Assembly (NCBI RefSeq): GCF_002127225.1
Contig: NZ_NFUR01000007.1
Coordinates: 62,001-126,000 of the forward strand
Length of the DNA stretch: 64,000 nucleotides
Source: Sphingomonas sp. IBVSS2
GTDB lineage: Bacteria > Pseudomonadota > Alphaproteobacteria > Sphingomonadales > Sphingomonadaceae
Direction: 5' to 3'
In this document: positions 7,516 through 16,225 of the stretch, piece after piece
How the letters are laid out: every line of letters begins with the position of its first letter
Position numbering within the stretch: the stretch's first letter is position 1
Position numbers and translations under genes: made by a program
The notes under the pieces: model-generated
Told to the model about the DNA's origin: nothing
Databases searched by the model: none
What the model saw: only the letters and a program-made list of their open reading frames with translations

Positions 7516-10422
7516 ATGCCTGGGACTGTTTTTTCCGCTTTCGGACGCAACTCGCTGCGCCTGGCGTTGCTGGCATCCGCCTGCATGGTGATGCCCGCCT
7601 ATGCGCAGACCACCGAGGCCGCGCCCGATCCCGCTCCGGCGGACAGCGCGGCGCCCCAGGATGCGGAGCAGGCCATCATCGTCACCGGCGCACGCGCCGA
7701 GCAGCGCAGCTCGATCGACGTGAAGCGCAATGCCGATGTCGTGCTCGACGGCATCGTCAATGACGAGATCGGCGCCCTGCCTGACAACAGCGTGGGCGAC
7801 ACGCTGGAGCGCATCACCGGCGTCTCGGCCGATCGCTTCAAGGGCAACGCCAACGAGCTTTCGGTGCGCGGCCTCGGCCCGACGCTGAGCTTCTCGACCT
7901 TCAACGGCCGCGAAGTCTCGACCGCGGGCGCGGATCGTTCGGTCGCCTTCCAGCAATTCCCCTCGGAGCTGGTCAACGGCGTCATCGTCTACAAGACCCA
8001 GCGCGCCGACTTCCTCGAAGGCGGCATCGGCGGCGTGATCGAGCTGCGCTCGATGCGCCCGCTCGACTATGGCAAGTCGCGCTTCCAGGCGGAGATCCGC
8101 GGCTCGTACCTGCCCAAGGACGACAAGATCATCGGCCGCGACGGCCTGGGCTATCGCGCCAATGCCAGCCTGGTGAAGCAGTTCCGCACCGGCATCGGCG
8201 AGATCGGCATCGCGATCGGCTATCAGCGCCAGGACGTCGCCGCGCCGGAAGACTATTATAACGGCAATTCGAACTTCGTGCCGTGCAACACCTCGGCGAA
8301 CAACGGCACCGTGCTCACGGGTGCCGGCGCCACGGTCAACTGCCAGGTCGGCAGCACGCCACGCACCGGCGAGACGATCGGCACCACCTATTACGCCACC
8401 CAGTCGCGCAACTTCCGCCAGCAGACCACGCGCGAGCTGCGCAACGCCGTGATCGGCGCGCTGCAGTGGCGCCCGGCCCCCAATCTCGACATTTCGCTCG
8501 ACGGCCAATGGTCGAAGCGCGAATCGACCGAGAACCGCAACATCCTGTCGATTGCGGAGGCGCTGCGCGGCATCAAGCCGATCATCATCGGCGACGGCAC
8601 CAATGGGTTCAGCAAGGGCGCGCTGATCAAGTACAGCGGCAATTCGAACATCGAGAACCAGCTCGAGCTGCGCGAGCGCGACGAGACCTACAAGGGCGGC
8701 GGGGCCACCGTCACCTGGAAGCCGGGCAATTTCATCATCACCGCCGATGGCAGCTTCTCGGACTCGCATCGCACCGAGACGCAGAAGGCGACCCGCATGC
8801 GCTCCACCACGCGCGTCGGCTATGAGCTGGACTATTCGGAGAGCCCGATCGTCCCGCGCGTCACCTTCTTCAATTTCGACGTGAACAATCCGGCGAGCTT
8901 CGCCGCCAACACCGCGACCTCGGTCTATGCCCGCCAGCGCTTCGTCACCGATCGCAAGGACGATATCTGGGCCGGCCGGCTCGATGCCGAATACCGGTTC
9001 GCCAATGACGGCTTCATCAAGTCGATCAAGGCGGGCGGCCGCTATTCGGAGCACCAGCGCACGCTGGACAACAACCGCAACACCGATCTGAACACGATCG
9101 TGCCCTATGGCGGCATGTCCGTGGCGCAGATCATCGGCAACGCCAACGCCAATTGCCGCCGCGGCTTCCCGACCAGCGAATATTTCCCGACGACCAACAC
9201 CAATCTCTCGAGCTGGGCGACTTTCGACAACCAGTGCCTGTTCAAGACCTTCACCGGCCAGGATTCGCTGGCGCTGCCGGCCGACAGCCGCGACCCCAGC
9301 GACATCGACGTCACCGAGAAGATCCGGGCCGCCTATGCGATGGCGAGCTTCGGCGGGGACCTGGGCAGCCTGCCGTTCAGCGGCAATATCGGCCTGCGCT
9401 ATGTGAAGACCAGCATCACCTCGGTCGGCTTCCGCCTGCCGTTCAAGGTGACGATCGACACCGCGTCGGACAATTACACCGTCGCCGCCGACCCCAACGG
9501 CACGATCCAGACCGACACGCTCAAGGGCGACTATGAATATTGGCTGCCCAGCCTGAACCTGGCCTTCGACCTGTCGAGCAAGATCAAGCTGCGCGCGGCC
9601 GGCTATCGCGCCCTGTCGCGCTCGCCGATCGAGAGCTTCGGCGCGGGCATCAACCTCAATCCCACTTCGGGCTCGGGCGGGGCGTCGAGCGTCACGTTCA
9701 ACCCGACCAGCGGCAACCCGAACCTGAAGCCGATGCGTGCCTGGAACGCGGATCTGAGCCTGGAATTCTATCCCAGCCGCGACACGCTCTTCTCGATCGC
9801 CGGCTATTACAAATGGCTGCGCGGATCGGTGATCTCGCGTTCGGCGGGCATCCCGACGACGATCTCGGTCACCACCCAGGTGGATAATGGCGCGCCGACC
9901 CAGCAGACCTACAATGTCAACCTGATCGCGCCCGCCAACGATCCCGATATGCGCCGTCTCTACGGCTTCGAGTTCACCGGCAGCCATGCCTTCACCTGGC
10001 TGCCCGGCATCCTCAGCGGCTTCGGCATCAACGGCTCGGTCAACATCGCCGTGGCGAACTTCCAATATCCGGATACCTCGGCGCTGGCGACCTATCTCGA
10101 TCCCGAGAACCTGATCGGCCTCTCCAAATATGTCGCCAACGGCACGGTCTATTGGGAGCGCAAGGGCTTCTCGCTGCGCGCGATGTATCGCTACCGTTCG
10201 CACTACTACAAGCCGAACGGCGGCACGAACCGCGGCGTGCAGGATGCGGGCTATCTGAACCTTTCGGCCCAGTATGACGTGACCAAGAACGTCCAGCTCA
10301 AGCTGCAGGCGCTCAACGTCACCAACACCAAGGACGTGTTCTACAAGGGCGGCTACGATTCGATCGCCGAAGTGAGCGAGAGCGGGCCGCAATATTATTT
10401 CGGCGTCCGGATCCGCTACTGA
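7516..10422 (+). CDS. TonB-dependent receptor (TIGR01782-like)
   Basis: A 968-aa outer-membrane active transporter. The signal peptide ends MPAYAQ, followed by a TonB-box-like segment (AIIVTGARAEQ). The plug domain (NSVGDTLERITGVSADRFKG, LSVRGLGPTLSFSTFNGREV) and a 22-strand barrel follow, ending in an aromatic residue (FGVRIRY). The plug wording is that of the Caulobacter/Xanthomonas TonB family TIGR01782, frequently tied to plant or algal polysaccharide uptake. It shares the locus operator with the lyase and dehydratase, so it probably imports the oligosaccharides they act on. Confidence 0.93.
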   Translation: MPGTVFSAFGRNSLRLALLASACMVMPAYAQTTEAAPDPAPADSAAPQDAEQAIIVTGARAEQRSSIDVKRNADVVLDGIVNDEIGALPDNSVGDTLERITGVSADRFKGNANELSVRGLGPTLSFSTFNGREVSTAGADRSVAFQQFPSELVNGVIVYKTQRADFLEGGIGGVIELRSMRPLDYGKSRFQAEIRGSYLPKDDKIIGRDGLGYRANASLVKQFRTGIGEIGIAIGYQRQDVAAPEDYYNGNSNFVPCNTSANNGTVLTGAGATVNCQVGSTPRTGETIGTTYYATQSRNFRQQTTRELRNAVIGALQWRPAPNLDISLDGQWSKRESTENRNILSIAEALRGIKPIIIGDGTNGFSKGALIKYSGNSNIENQLELRERDETYKGGGATVTWKPGNFIITADGSFSDSHRTETQKATRMRSTTRVGYELDYSESPIVPRVTFFNFDVNNPASFAANTATSVYARQRFVTDRKDDIWAGRLDAEYRFANDGFIKSIKAGGRYSEHQRTLDNNRNTDLNTIVPYGGMSVAQIIGNANANCRRGFPTSEYFPTTNTNLSSWATFDNQCLFKTFTGQDSLALPADSRDPSDIDVTEKIRAAYAMASFGGDLGSLPFSGNIGLRYVKTSITSVGFRLPFKVTIDTASDNYTVAADPNGTIQTDTLKGDYEYWLPSLNLAFDLSSKIKLRAAGYRALSRSPIESFGAGINLNPTSGSGGASSVTFNPTSGNPNLKPMRAWNADLSLEFYPSRDTLFSIAGYYKWLRGSVISRSAGIPTTISVTTQVDNGAPTQQTYNVNLIAPANDPDMRRLYGFEFTGSHAFTWLPGILSGFGINGSVNIAVANFQYPDTSALATYLDPENLIGLSKYVANGTVYWERKGFSLRAMYRYRSHYYKPNGGTNRGVQDAGYLNLSAQYDVTKNVQLKLQALNVTNTKDVFYKGGYDSIAEVSESGPQYYFGVRIRY

Positions 10423-10442
10423 GCCCGCGAAAGGAACCTCCG

Positions 10443-11720
10443 ATGCGCCGCAGCTCCTCTCTTCTCCTTGTCCTGGCTGCGGCGCTCGCGCCGCAGGCTG
10501 CCTCCCATGCCGGGATCGCCTCCCCTGGCCTAAATACCCAGCAGCCGGTCTGCGCCGGCGCGGAAGGATATTCCGCGTCATTCGGCGGACGCAGGACCTT
10601 TTTCTTGGCGCCGGACGCGATGATGCGGCTCAAGGCCGCGATCCAGACCGATCCGGCGGTGAAGGCGGCCTATGACGCGCTGATCGCGCGGGCCGAGGCG
10701 GCGATGAAGCGGCCGCTCTACACCGTGGTCGACAAGCGCACGATCCCGCCCTCGCGCGATCGGCACGACTATATCAGCCTCGCGCCCTATTGGTGGCCGG
10801 ACCCCAGCAAGCCGGGCGGCGTGCCCTATATGCGCAAGGACGGCGAGATCAATCCGGACCGCAACACCGACAAGTTCGACGTCACCGATCTGGAGGGCAT
10901 GAGCTCGGACGTCGAGACGCTGAGCCTGGCTTATTATTTCTCCGACAATCCGCGCTATGCCGGGCGCGCCGCGAGCCTGGTGCGCACCTGGTTCCTCAAC
11001 CCGGAAACGCGGATGAACCCCAATATGAACTATGCCCAGGCCGTGCCCGGGCGCGAGGAGGGCCGCGCCGAGGGCGTGCTCGATACCTCGCGGCTCGAGC
11101 GGGTGGTCGACGGCATCGGGCTGATCGGCCCGTCGGCCAGGCTCACCGCCGAGGAGCAGAAGGGCCTGGAGAAGTGGTTCTCCGACTATCTCGACTGGAT
11201 GCAGACGAGCAAGAACGGCAAGGCGGAGAATGCCGCCAAGAACAATCACGGCATGTGGTTCGACGCGCAGACCTCGCAGTTCGCCCTGTTCGCGCGGCGG
11301 CCCGAGATGACCAGGGCGGTGGCCGAGGCCTTTGGCAAGAAGCGCATCTCGCCGCAGATCACGGCCGAGGGCAAGATGCCCCTCGAGCTCGCCCGCACGC
11401 GCAGCCTCCATTACTCGATCTACGCGCTGTTCGCCGCCTATGACGTGGCCGACATGGCCAAATGCGTGGGGGTGGACGTGTGGAACTATGCCGACGGCAC
11501 CAGGAGCCTGAAGGGCGCCACCGATTTCCTGAAGCCCTATTATCGCAAGGTCGATGCCTGGCCGATGCCCGAGCTGCGCCCCGATGCCGGCGAGCTCGAC
11601 GAGTTGATGCGGCGCGCGCGCGGGGCCTGGGGGGATGGCTATCCGCTCGCGCCGGAGACCGAGCTGAAGCGCTATTTCGGTGCGGCGCCGGCGGTGGGCG
11701 AGGGGAAGAATCCGGGCTGA
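10443..11720 (+). CDS. alginate lyase-family protein (PF05426-like)
   Basis: A 425-aa secreted protein with a signal peptide (LVLAAALAPQAASHA). The alginate-lyase superfamily signature HDYISLAPYWWPDPSKPGG is near residue 105, and NNHGMWFDAQTSQFAL is near residue 260, where the family keeps its catalytic Asn/His. The fold is an (alpha/alpha)6 barrel. It starts 20 bp after the TonB receptor with AAAGGAAC upstream, so the two form an operon. The substrate need not be alginate; mannonate dehydratase in the locus suggests a glucuronate-containing polymer. Confidence 0.88.
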   Translation: MRRSSSLLLVLAAALAPQAASHAGIASPGLNTQQPVCAGAEGYSASFGGRRTFFLAPDAMMRLKAAIQTDPAVKAAYDALIARAEAAMKRPLYTVVDKRTIPPSRDRHDYISLAPYWWPDPSKPGGVPYMRKDGEINPDRNTDKFDVTDLEGMSSDVETLSLAYYFSDNPRYAGRAASLVRTWFLNPETRMNPNMNYAQAVPGREEGRAEGVLDTSRLERVVDGIGLIGPSARLTAEEQKGLEKWFSDYLDWMQTSKNGKAENAAKNNHGMWFDAQTSQFALFARRPEMTRAVAEAFGKKRISPQITAEGKMPLELARTRSLHYSIYALFAAYDVADMAKCVGVDVWNYADGTRSLKGATDFLKPYYRKVDAWPMPELRPDAGELDELMRRARGAWGDGYPLAPETELKRYFGAAPAVGEGKNPG

Positions 11721-11813
11721 GCGGCCGCTTCCCTCGATTTGCGGGGAGGGGCGCCATCTTGCGCTCGCCGCATTGCCATCCCCTCCACCGTCATACCTGC
11801 CCCGTCTATCGTC

Positions 11814-11833
11814 ATCCCCGCGCAGGCGGGGAT
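11814..11833. repeat. short palindrome of the GTCATCCCCG type
   Basis: ATCCCCGC, loop GCAG, GCGGGGAT. Part of a 382-bp gene-free stretch (11721-12102) between convergent genes, which also holds the 86-bp element and a further hairpin. No open frame with a credible start is present in the stretch. Confidence 0.55.
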
Positions 11834-11858
11834 CTCAGCGGTATGTCTCAATTTCACC

Positions 11859-11944
11859 GTCATGCTGAACTTGTTTCAGCATCCAACCCCCCTCAGGCGA
11901 TATCGCGCGTGGAAAGTTGGACCCTGAAACAAGTTCAGGGTGAC
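11859..11944. repeat. 86-bp palindromic element, copy 1
   Basis: Bounded by GTCA and TGAC. The outer arms are CTGAACTTGTTTCAG (11865-11879) and CTGAAACAAGTTCAG (11924-11938), perfect reverse complements. The centre has GCGATATCGC. A second copy of exactly the same length lies at 16758-16843. It is probably a miniature repeat that can fold as one long hairpin. Confidence 0.75.
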
Positions 11945-12030
11945 GCGAGTTTTGGCACAAATGGTCCGGCATGGAGAGCCGTATAGGTTAATCAAGCCGT
12001 CGCCCCGCGCCGGGCCGGCAGCGCTTCCGC

Positions 12031-12080
12031 CTTTTCCCTCTCCCCGTTTGCGAGGGGAGGGCCGGGGAGAGGGAGAAAAG
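12031..12080. terminator. hairpin between convergent genes
   Basis: CTTTTCCCTCTCCCCG (12031-12046) pairs with CGGGGAGAGGGAGAAAAG (12063-12080), leaving a small bulge. On either strand the far arm runs into a short A/T-rich end (TTTTC or AAAAG), so it could terminate both the alginate-lyase-family gene and the DUF4861 gene. Confidence 0.55.
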
Positions 12081-12102
12081 CGCTATCGCTGCGGGGAACC
12101 CC

Positions 12103-13044
12103 CTATTTCGCCGGGCAGGTCTTCTGGGCCGTGCTCACCACGAACGGCTGGCGCGCCAGCTCGGCCGCGGTATCGTCCAGCCATTTCCGGAACTCGCGCT
12201 CGGTCTTGGGTGCGCCAGGCTCTTCCACCCATGCTGCGCCGAACGCATAGCGCAGGTTCCGCGGATCGCAGAACTGCACATAGAGCGACTTGCCGTCGCT
12301 TCCCGTCGCCGCTGCCTCGTCTGCCGGATAGAACAGGGCGATGCCCAGATCGTCCTTGGCCAGGCTCTGCTGGCCCCAGGTGGCGAAATAGCGCCACTTG
12401 CCGCGCTTCGGGCTCTCGATTTTCGTCACCCCGTCATGCAGCGTCAGCCCGGCGACCATCGCCGGCACATTGCCGTTCACCCGCGCCTCGACATTGGTGA
12501 GGCGCGAGCCCGCGAAGATCCGATAGGTGGTCGAGAGATCCGCCGGCCCGCCTTCGCCCGGAAAGCCGGTGTTGGTCACCAGCACCGTCGCCGCGCGATC
12601 GGTGTTGAACACGCGCGCGCTGATCTTCGCCTTGCCGAGCTGGGTCGCCGCGCCGCCGCGCAGCACGCCGATCCCGCCCATGCCCAGCGACTGGTCGACC
12701 TGGAAGATGTCCTGCCCCCAGGGCGCCATCGAATGATAGTCGTCCTTGCCCATGCCGATCTTGGGCAGGATGTTTCCGGGCAGCTTCTTGCCGTAGATGT
12801 CGGGCACGTTGCGCTCGTCGAGATACAGGCGATAGGCGATCCTGTCGCTTTCCCAGCCCGGGCCCTCCATCGCGATCAGCCCGTCATGGATCTTGTGGTC
12901 CGCGGGCACGTCGATCCGGTCGACCAGCTTGTAGCTGCCATCGGCCTGGCGGACGTTGAGCGTCGCCAGCGGCGCGGGCGGAGCGCTGTCCTGCCCGGCC
13001 GCGATCAGCAGAGGGGCGGCGAGGAGCCAGAGGGCGTGCTTCAT
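12103..13044 (-). CDS. DUF4861-family secreted protein
   Basis: A 313-aa protein with a signal peptide (ALWLLAAPLLIAAGQ). Typical DUF4861 features are visible: DHKIHDGLIAMEGPGWESDRIAYRLYLDERN, followed by SMAPWGQDIFQV and a beta-rich second half. DUF4861 proteins are found next to GH88/105 genes in uronate-polysaccharide loci, which is the case here: this is the second gene of a two-gene operon after GH105, 9 bp apart. The activity is not known. Confidence 0.8.
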   Translation of the reverse strand: MKHALWLLAAPLLIAAGQDSAPPAPLATLNVRQADGSYKLVDRIDVPADHKIHDGLIAMEGPGWESDRIAYRLYLDERNVPDIYGKKLPGNILPKIGMGKDDYHSMAPWGQDIFQVDQSLGMGGIGVLRGGAATQLGKAKISARVFNTDRAATVLVTNTGFPGEGGPADLSTTYRIFAGSRLTNVEARVNGNVPAMVAGLTLHDGVTKIESPKRGKWRYFATWGQQSLAKDDLGIALFYPADEAAATGSDGKSLYVQFCDPRNLRYAFGAAWVEEPGAPKTEREFRKWLDDTAAELARQPFVVSTAQKTCPAK

Positions 13045-13053
13045 GCTTCTTCC

Positions 13054-14229
13054 TTACCTCGTCAGATCATAGACCGCGGCGCCGGCGAGCAGATAGGCGC
13101 CGGTGCCGTAGAATTGCGCGTCCTCGGCCTTCACCACATCGGGCCGGTCGCTCACCTGCTGTACCCAGCCCAGCATGCCGCTCGGCTGAACGGCATGCTC
13201 GAGCGCGGCCCAGCCCCTGGTCACTGCAGGAAGATAGGTCTTGCGGTCGAGCAGGCCGGCCTTGATGCCCCAGGCCATGCCATGGACGTAGAAGCCGGTG
13301 CCGCTCGATTCGTCCTGGGAACGATCGGGATCGGCGAGCAGCGAGGGCGGCCAATAGCCGTTGCCGCGCTGGAGCGTCACCAGCTTCGCCGCCATCTCCT
13401 TGAACAGCTTGATATAATAGGGGCGGCGCGGATCCTTGGCCGGGATTTCGGGGATCATCCGGGCGAGGCCGGAGAACACCCAGCCATTGCCGCGGCTCCA
13501 GAACAGCTTCTCGCCATGCGCGCCGCGCTGGTCGAAGAAGCGGCTGTCGCGGAAATAGAGATGCGCGCCCTTGTCGAACAGATAATCGGTGGTCGCGCGA
13601 TATTCCTTGTCGGCGAAGCTGGCGTAGCGGCCGTCCCTGGTGTCCTTGCTCAGCGCCCAGAGCGTCGGCGGCGCCATGAACAGCGCGTCGCACCAGCACC
13701 AGCGCGTGGTGCAGCCCGGGTCGCCTGCGCCGGGCTCGGGCGCGATGAACTTGAGGTCGTTGGCCTTGGGGGCGGCGAGGATCTGGTCGAAGCTCGCGCG
13801 CATCGGGGCCAGCGCGGCAGCGCCGGCGCCCTTGCGGGCGGCCCAGATCCAGGCGGCGCCGATGATGTGGTCGTCGGCATGGTAGAGCCGGTCGCCGAGC
13901 TTCCAGCCCTCCTCGCGGCCCTTGGAGAAGATCGCGTCCTTGTAGCGCACGCTGCCCGAACGGTCGGCGAGGTGGGTGAGCGCCACCCAGAAGGTCGCCT
14001 GCTGCCAGTCGCGCGCGCGCTTCGTGCTCGGGCGGGCGGCGGGCATGTAGCTCAGGTCGTCGAGATGCGTCAGCTGCCAGTCGGCGACGCGCTCCATCGA
14101 CGCCATCACCTGCATGCGGCTCGGCAAAGCGGGGGCGGTCGCGGCGGCCGGCGCCACGGGGCGGGCCATGCCGCTCGGGCTGGCGGCGAGCGCGGCTCCG
14201 GCAAGGAGGGCGGCGAGCTTCAGTTTCAT
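13054..14229 (-). CDS. glycoside hydrolase family 88/105
   Basis: A 391-aa unsaturated uronyl hydrolase-like enzyme with a signal peptide (AALLAGAALAASPSGMA). The (alpha/alpha)6 barrel carries the family Asp/His regions RLYHADDHIIGAAW (near residue 115-125) and RGNGWVFSGLARM (near residue 245). GH88/105 enzymes remove the 4,5-unsaturated uronic acid that lyases leave at the non-reducing end, which fits the lyase genes in the same locus. The operator copy at 14301-14314 lies 72 bp upstream. Confidence 0.87.
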   Translation of the reverse strand: MKLKLAALLAGAALAASPSGMARPVAPAAATAPALPSRMQVMASMERVADWQLTHLDDLSYMPAARPSTKRARDWQQATFWVALTHLADRSGSVRYKDAIFSKGREEGWKLGDRLYHADDHIIGAAWIWAARKGAGAAALAPMRASFDQILAAPKANDLKFIAPEPGAGDPGCTTRWCWCDALFMAPPTLWALSKDTRDGRYASFADKEYRATTDYLFDKGAHLYFRDSRFFDQRGAHGEKLFWSRGNGWVFSGLARMIPEIPAKDPRRPYYIKLFKEMAAKLVTLQRGNGYWPPSLLADPDRSQDESSGTGFYVHGMAWGIKAGLLDRKTYLPAVTRGWAALEHAVQPSGMLGWVQQVSDRPDVVKAEDAQFYGTGAYLLAGAAVYDLTR

Positions 14230-14294
14230 CTTGTCTCCTCTCTGCTACCGCTGTCACCGCGATATGCCCGGACGATGTTTGCCCGAGGTGTCCA

Positions 14295-14314
14295 AGTCAA
14301 GTGGTAAGGCCAAT
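14295..14314 (-). promoter_or_regulatory. operator-like motif before the GH105 operon
   Basis: On the minus strand this reads ATTGGCCTTACCAC (14314-14301), directly followed by TTGACT (14300-14295), a plausible -35 box. It is the fourth copy of the locus motif. Here it lies upstream of the -35 box rather than over the promoter, unlike the other three. Confidence 0.6.
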
Positions 14315-14446
14315 CCGTCGCGCGGACCGGGCGGCTTTGCCACGTCGTGCCGGGATGACGCTACGGCATCCGTCGGTTCCCCGAAGTCCTCGGATTCCAG
14401 GGATTTTAGTCGCTTCGAAACCCGATTCGCCCTATGATGCGGGAAT

Positions 14447-14857
14447 ATGTCCGGCACCGCGCTTCCCTATGAGTTTCCGATCGACGTCGCGCAGGACGAT
14501 ATCGACTTCATGGGGCATGTGAACAACGCTTCCTATCTGAAGTGGGTGCAGGAGGCGGTGATCAGCCACTGGCAGGCGCTGGCGCCGGTCGAGGCGGTGG
14601 CCGAGCATCTCTGGGTCGCGCTCAAGCACGAGATCACCTATCGCAAGCCCGCATTCCTCGAGGACGATGTCGTCGCGACCGTGCTGCTCGAGAAGGTGCA
14701 GGGCGCGCGAGCCTTTTACGAGACGGTGATCCGCCGCGGCGGCGAAGTGCTGGCCGAGGTCAAGTCGAGCTGGTGCTGCCTCGATGCCGAGACGCTCCGT
14801 CCCGCGCGGCTGGCGCGCGAAGTGATCGACCGCTTCTTCGTCAAGGCCGAGGATTGA
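14447..14857 (+). CDS. acyl-CoA thioesterase, hotdog fold (YbgC/4HBT-like)
   Basis: A 136-aa single-hotdog protein. The active-site region DIDFMGHVNNASYLKWVQEA holds the Asp/Asn-His pattern of 4-hydroxybenzoyl-CoA thioesterase-like enzymes, followed by the long hotdog helix. It is cytosolic, with no signal peptide. It probably hydrolyses a short or medium acyl-CoA; the substrate is not readable. It stands alone, 41 bp before an unrelated small gene. Confidence 0.85.
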   Translation: MSGTALPYEFPIDVAQDDIDFMGHVNNASYLKWVQEAVISHWQALAPVEAVAEHLWVALKHEITYRKPAFLEDDVVATVLLEKVQGARAFYETVIRRGGEVLAEVKSSWCCLDAETLRPARLAREVIDRFFVKAED

Positions 14858-14897
14858 CGGCGAGAATCCGTTAACCTCTCGCTGCGAGAGGAGCCGG

Positions 14898-15251
14898 ATG
14901 TACCGCGTGAGGTTTCGCAAGGATTTGAATCTGCTCGATATCGAGTGGCTCGCTATGTTCGAGCCCGATCGGGTTGGTGACTATGCCCGCAAGTTGCGTG
15001 ACGAGTTCGACGCCGAGGGTTTCGTGCCCGGCTATCTCCTGCGCATGGACATGCGCCGCAGCGGGGTGCAGGCGCAGGAGGCGGTGCGCGCGTTTCGCCG
15101 CCACTTTGCCGGCTTTCCCCAGGCGAGCCGCATCGCGGTCGTTACCGAGAGCGCGATCGCGCGGATGCAGGTGCGCCGCGAGATGACCCAGCCCTATCTG
15201 CGCATCTTCGAGCGGGCCGAGGGCGCGCTCACCTGGCTGCTGCGCCGCTGA
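14898..15251 (+). CDS. conserved small protein, SpoIIAA/STAS-like outline
   Basis: A 117-aa protein starting MYRVRFRKDLNLLDIEWLAM with GCGAGAGGAG upstream. The alternation of short strands and amphipathic helices (VGDYARKLRDEFDA, AVRAFRRHFAGFPQ, RIAVVTESAIARMQV) resembles the SpoIIAA-like single-domain proteins common in sphingomonads. I cannot confirm this without a search. There is no signal peptide, no cysteines and no obvious active site. Confidence 0.65.
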   Translation: MYRVRFRKDLNLLDIEWLAMFEPDRVGDYARKLRDEFDAEGFVPGYLLRMDMRRSGVQAQEAVRAFRRHFAGFPQASRIAVVTESAIARMQVRREMTQPYLRIFERAEGALTWLLRR

Positions 15252-15260
15252 TACGCCGAA

Positions 15261-15286
15261 CGCCGGACTTCCGAGGAAGCCCGGCG
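15261..15286. terminator. hairpin between convergent genes
   Basis: CGCCGGACTTCC and GGAAGCCCGGCG form a 12-bp stem with one mismatch and an almost closed loop. It lies between the + strand small protein gene and the end of the - strand hydrolase gene. No T-tract follows. Confidence 0.5.
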
Positions 15287-15312
15287 CCGGGGGGAGTGGA
15301 GGGGAGAGGGGC

Positions 15313-16083
15313 CTATTTCGCGCCCTTCGCCGCTTCCTCGATCACCGCGGCGACCGCGGCCGGCTTCGAGACGTACACCGCATGGCTGCCCGCGACTTCG
15401 CTGACATGGGCCCCGGCCCGCGCGGCCATCTGGCGCTGCGCCGCCGGCGGGATCATATGGTCGTCGCTGGCGACCAGGTACCAGCTCGGCTTCACGCGCC
15501 AGGCCGGGCTGGTGACGGCACCGCCCAGGGCATCCACGCCCCAGGGGACCTGCGAGTCCGCCATGAACCGGGCGACATCGGGCTTCACATCGGCGGCGAA
15601 GGCGGCAGCGAACTTCGCCTTGTCGAGGAACAGATAGCCATCCTGAGGCGGCAGGATCGGCGGCACCGGGGCGCCGGGGGCGGGATTGGCGATCAGCGAC
15701 GAGACCGACTCGCCCTTGTCCGGCGCGAAGGCGGCGATGTAGACCACGCCGGCGACCTTGGGATCGGTGCCCGCTTCGGAGACGACCACGCCGCCATAGC
15801 TGTGGCCGACCAGGATCACCCGGCCCTTGGCCGCGGCGATCGCGCGCTTGGTCACCGCGACGTCGTCGGCGAGCGAGTTGGTCGGGTTCTGGACGATGGT
15901 GACGTCATAGCCGTCCTTCTTCAGGATCTTGTAGACGTCCATCCAGCCGGAGCCGTCGACGAACCCGCCATGCACGAGCACGACCGACTTGGCGGGGGCG
16001 GCGGCCTTTTCCTGGGCCGAGGCGGGGGCCGTGCCGAGGGCGAGGGTGGCAGCGACGGCGAGCAGCATCTTGGACTTGGTCAT
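15313..16083 (-). CDS. secreted alpha/beta hydrolase under OhrR-like control
   Basis: A 256-aa protein with a signal peptide (LLAVAATLALGTAPASA). The oxyanion region is LVHGGFVDGSGW, the nucleophile elbow is GHSYGG, the acid region is ASDDHMIP and the catalytic His is in GSHAVYVSKP; this is the pattern of the esterase/EstC-like family. Start ATG 16083; the longer open frame would run through the operator. The divergent MarR gene and the 18-bp palindrome at 16116 suggest induction by organic hydroperoxide or a similar oxidant. Confidence 0.87.
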   Translation of the reverse strand: MTKSKMLLAVAATLALGTAPASAQEKAAAPAKSVVLVHGGFVDGSGWMDVYKILKKDGYDVTIVQNPTNSLADDVAVTKRAIAAAKGRVILVGHSYGGVVVSEAGTDPKVAGVVYIAAFAPDKGESVSSLIANPAPGAPVPPILPPQDGYLFLDKAKFAAAFAADVKPDVARFMADSQVPWGVDALGGAVTSPAWRVKPSWYLVASDDHMIPPAAQRQMAARAGAHVSEVAGSHAVYVSKPAAVAAVIEEAAKGAK

Positions 16084-16115
16084 CTGAGGTCTCCTTTCAA
16101 AAGTTTCCGCGACAT

Positions 16116-16133
16116 TGTTTATCGCGATAAACA
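16116..16133. promoter_or_regulatory. perfect 18-bp operator palindrome between hydrolase and MarR genes
   Basis: TGTTTATCGCGATAAACA, centred between the divergent hydrolase and OhrR-like genes. A degenerate second copy TATCACGATA lies at 16173-16182. The TATCGCGATA core is the same as in the ohrR/ohr spacer at 53460-53523. Confidence 0.8.
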
Positions 16134-16225
16134 TTAATTGGACCCGTTCGACCCTCTTGTCCAGAAGAAATTTATCACGATATGCATTTTCGTCGTAAGT
16201 GCATGATTCGGAAGCGAGGAATTTT

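Noticed and set aside
7390..10581. A 1063-codon open frame antisense to the TonB receptor
   Set aside because: Long antisense frames are expected in GC-rich genes with strong third-position bias; its amino acid composition (runs of Arg, Ala, Asp, His) is typical of such shadows and the plus-strand receptor has full family motifs.
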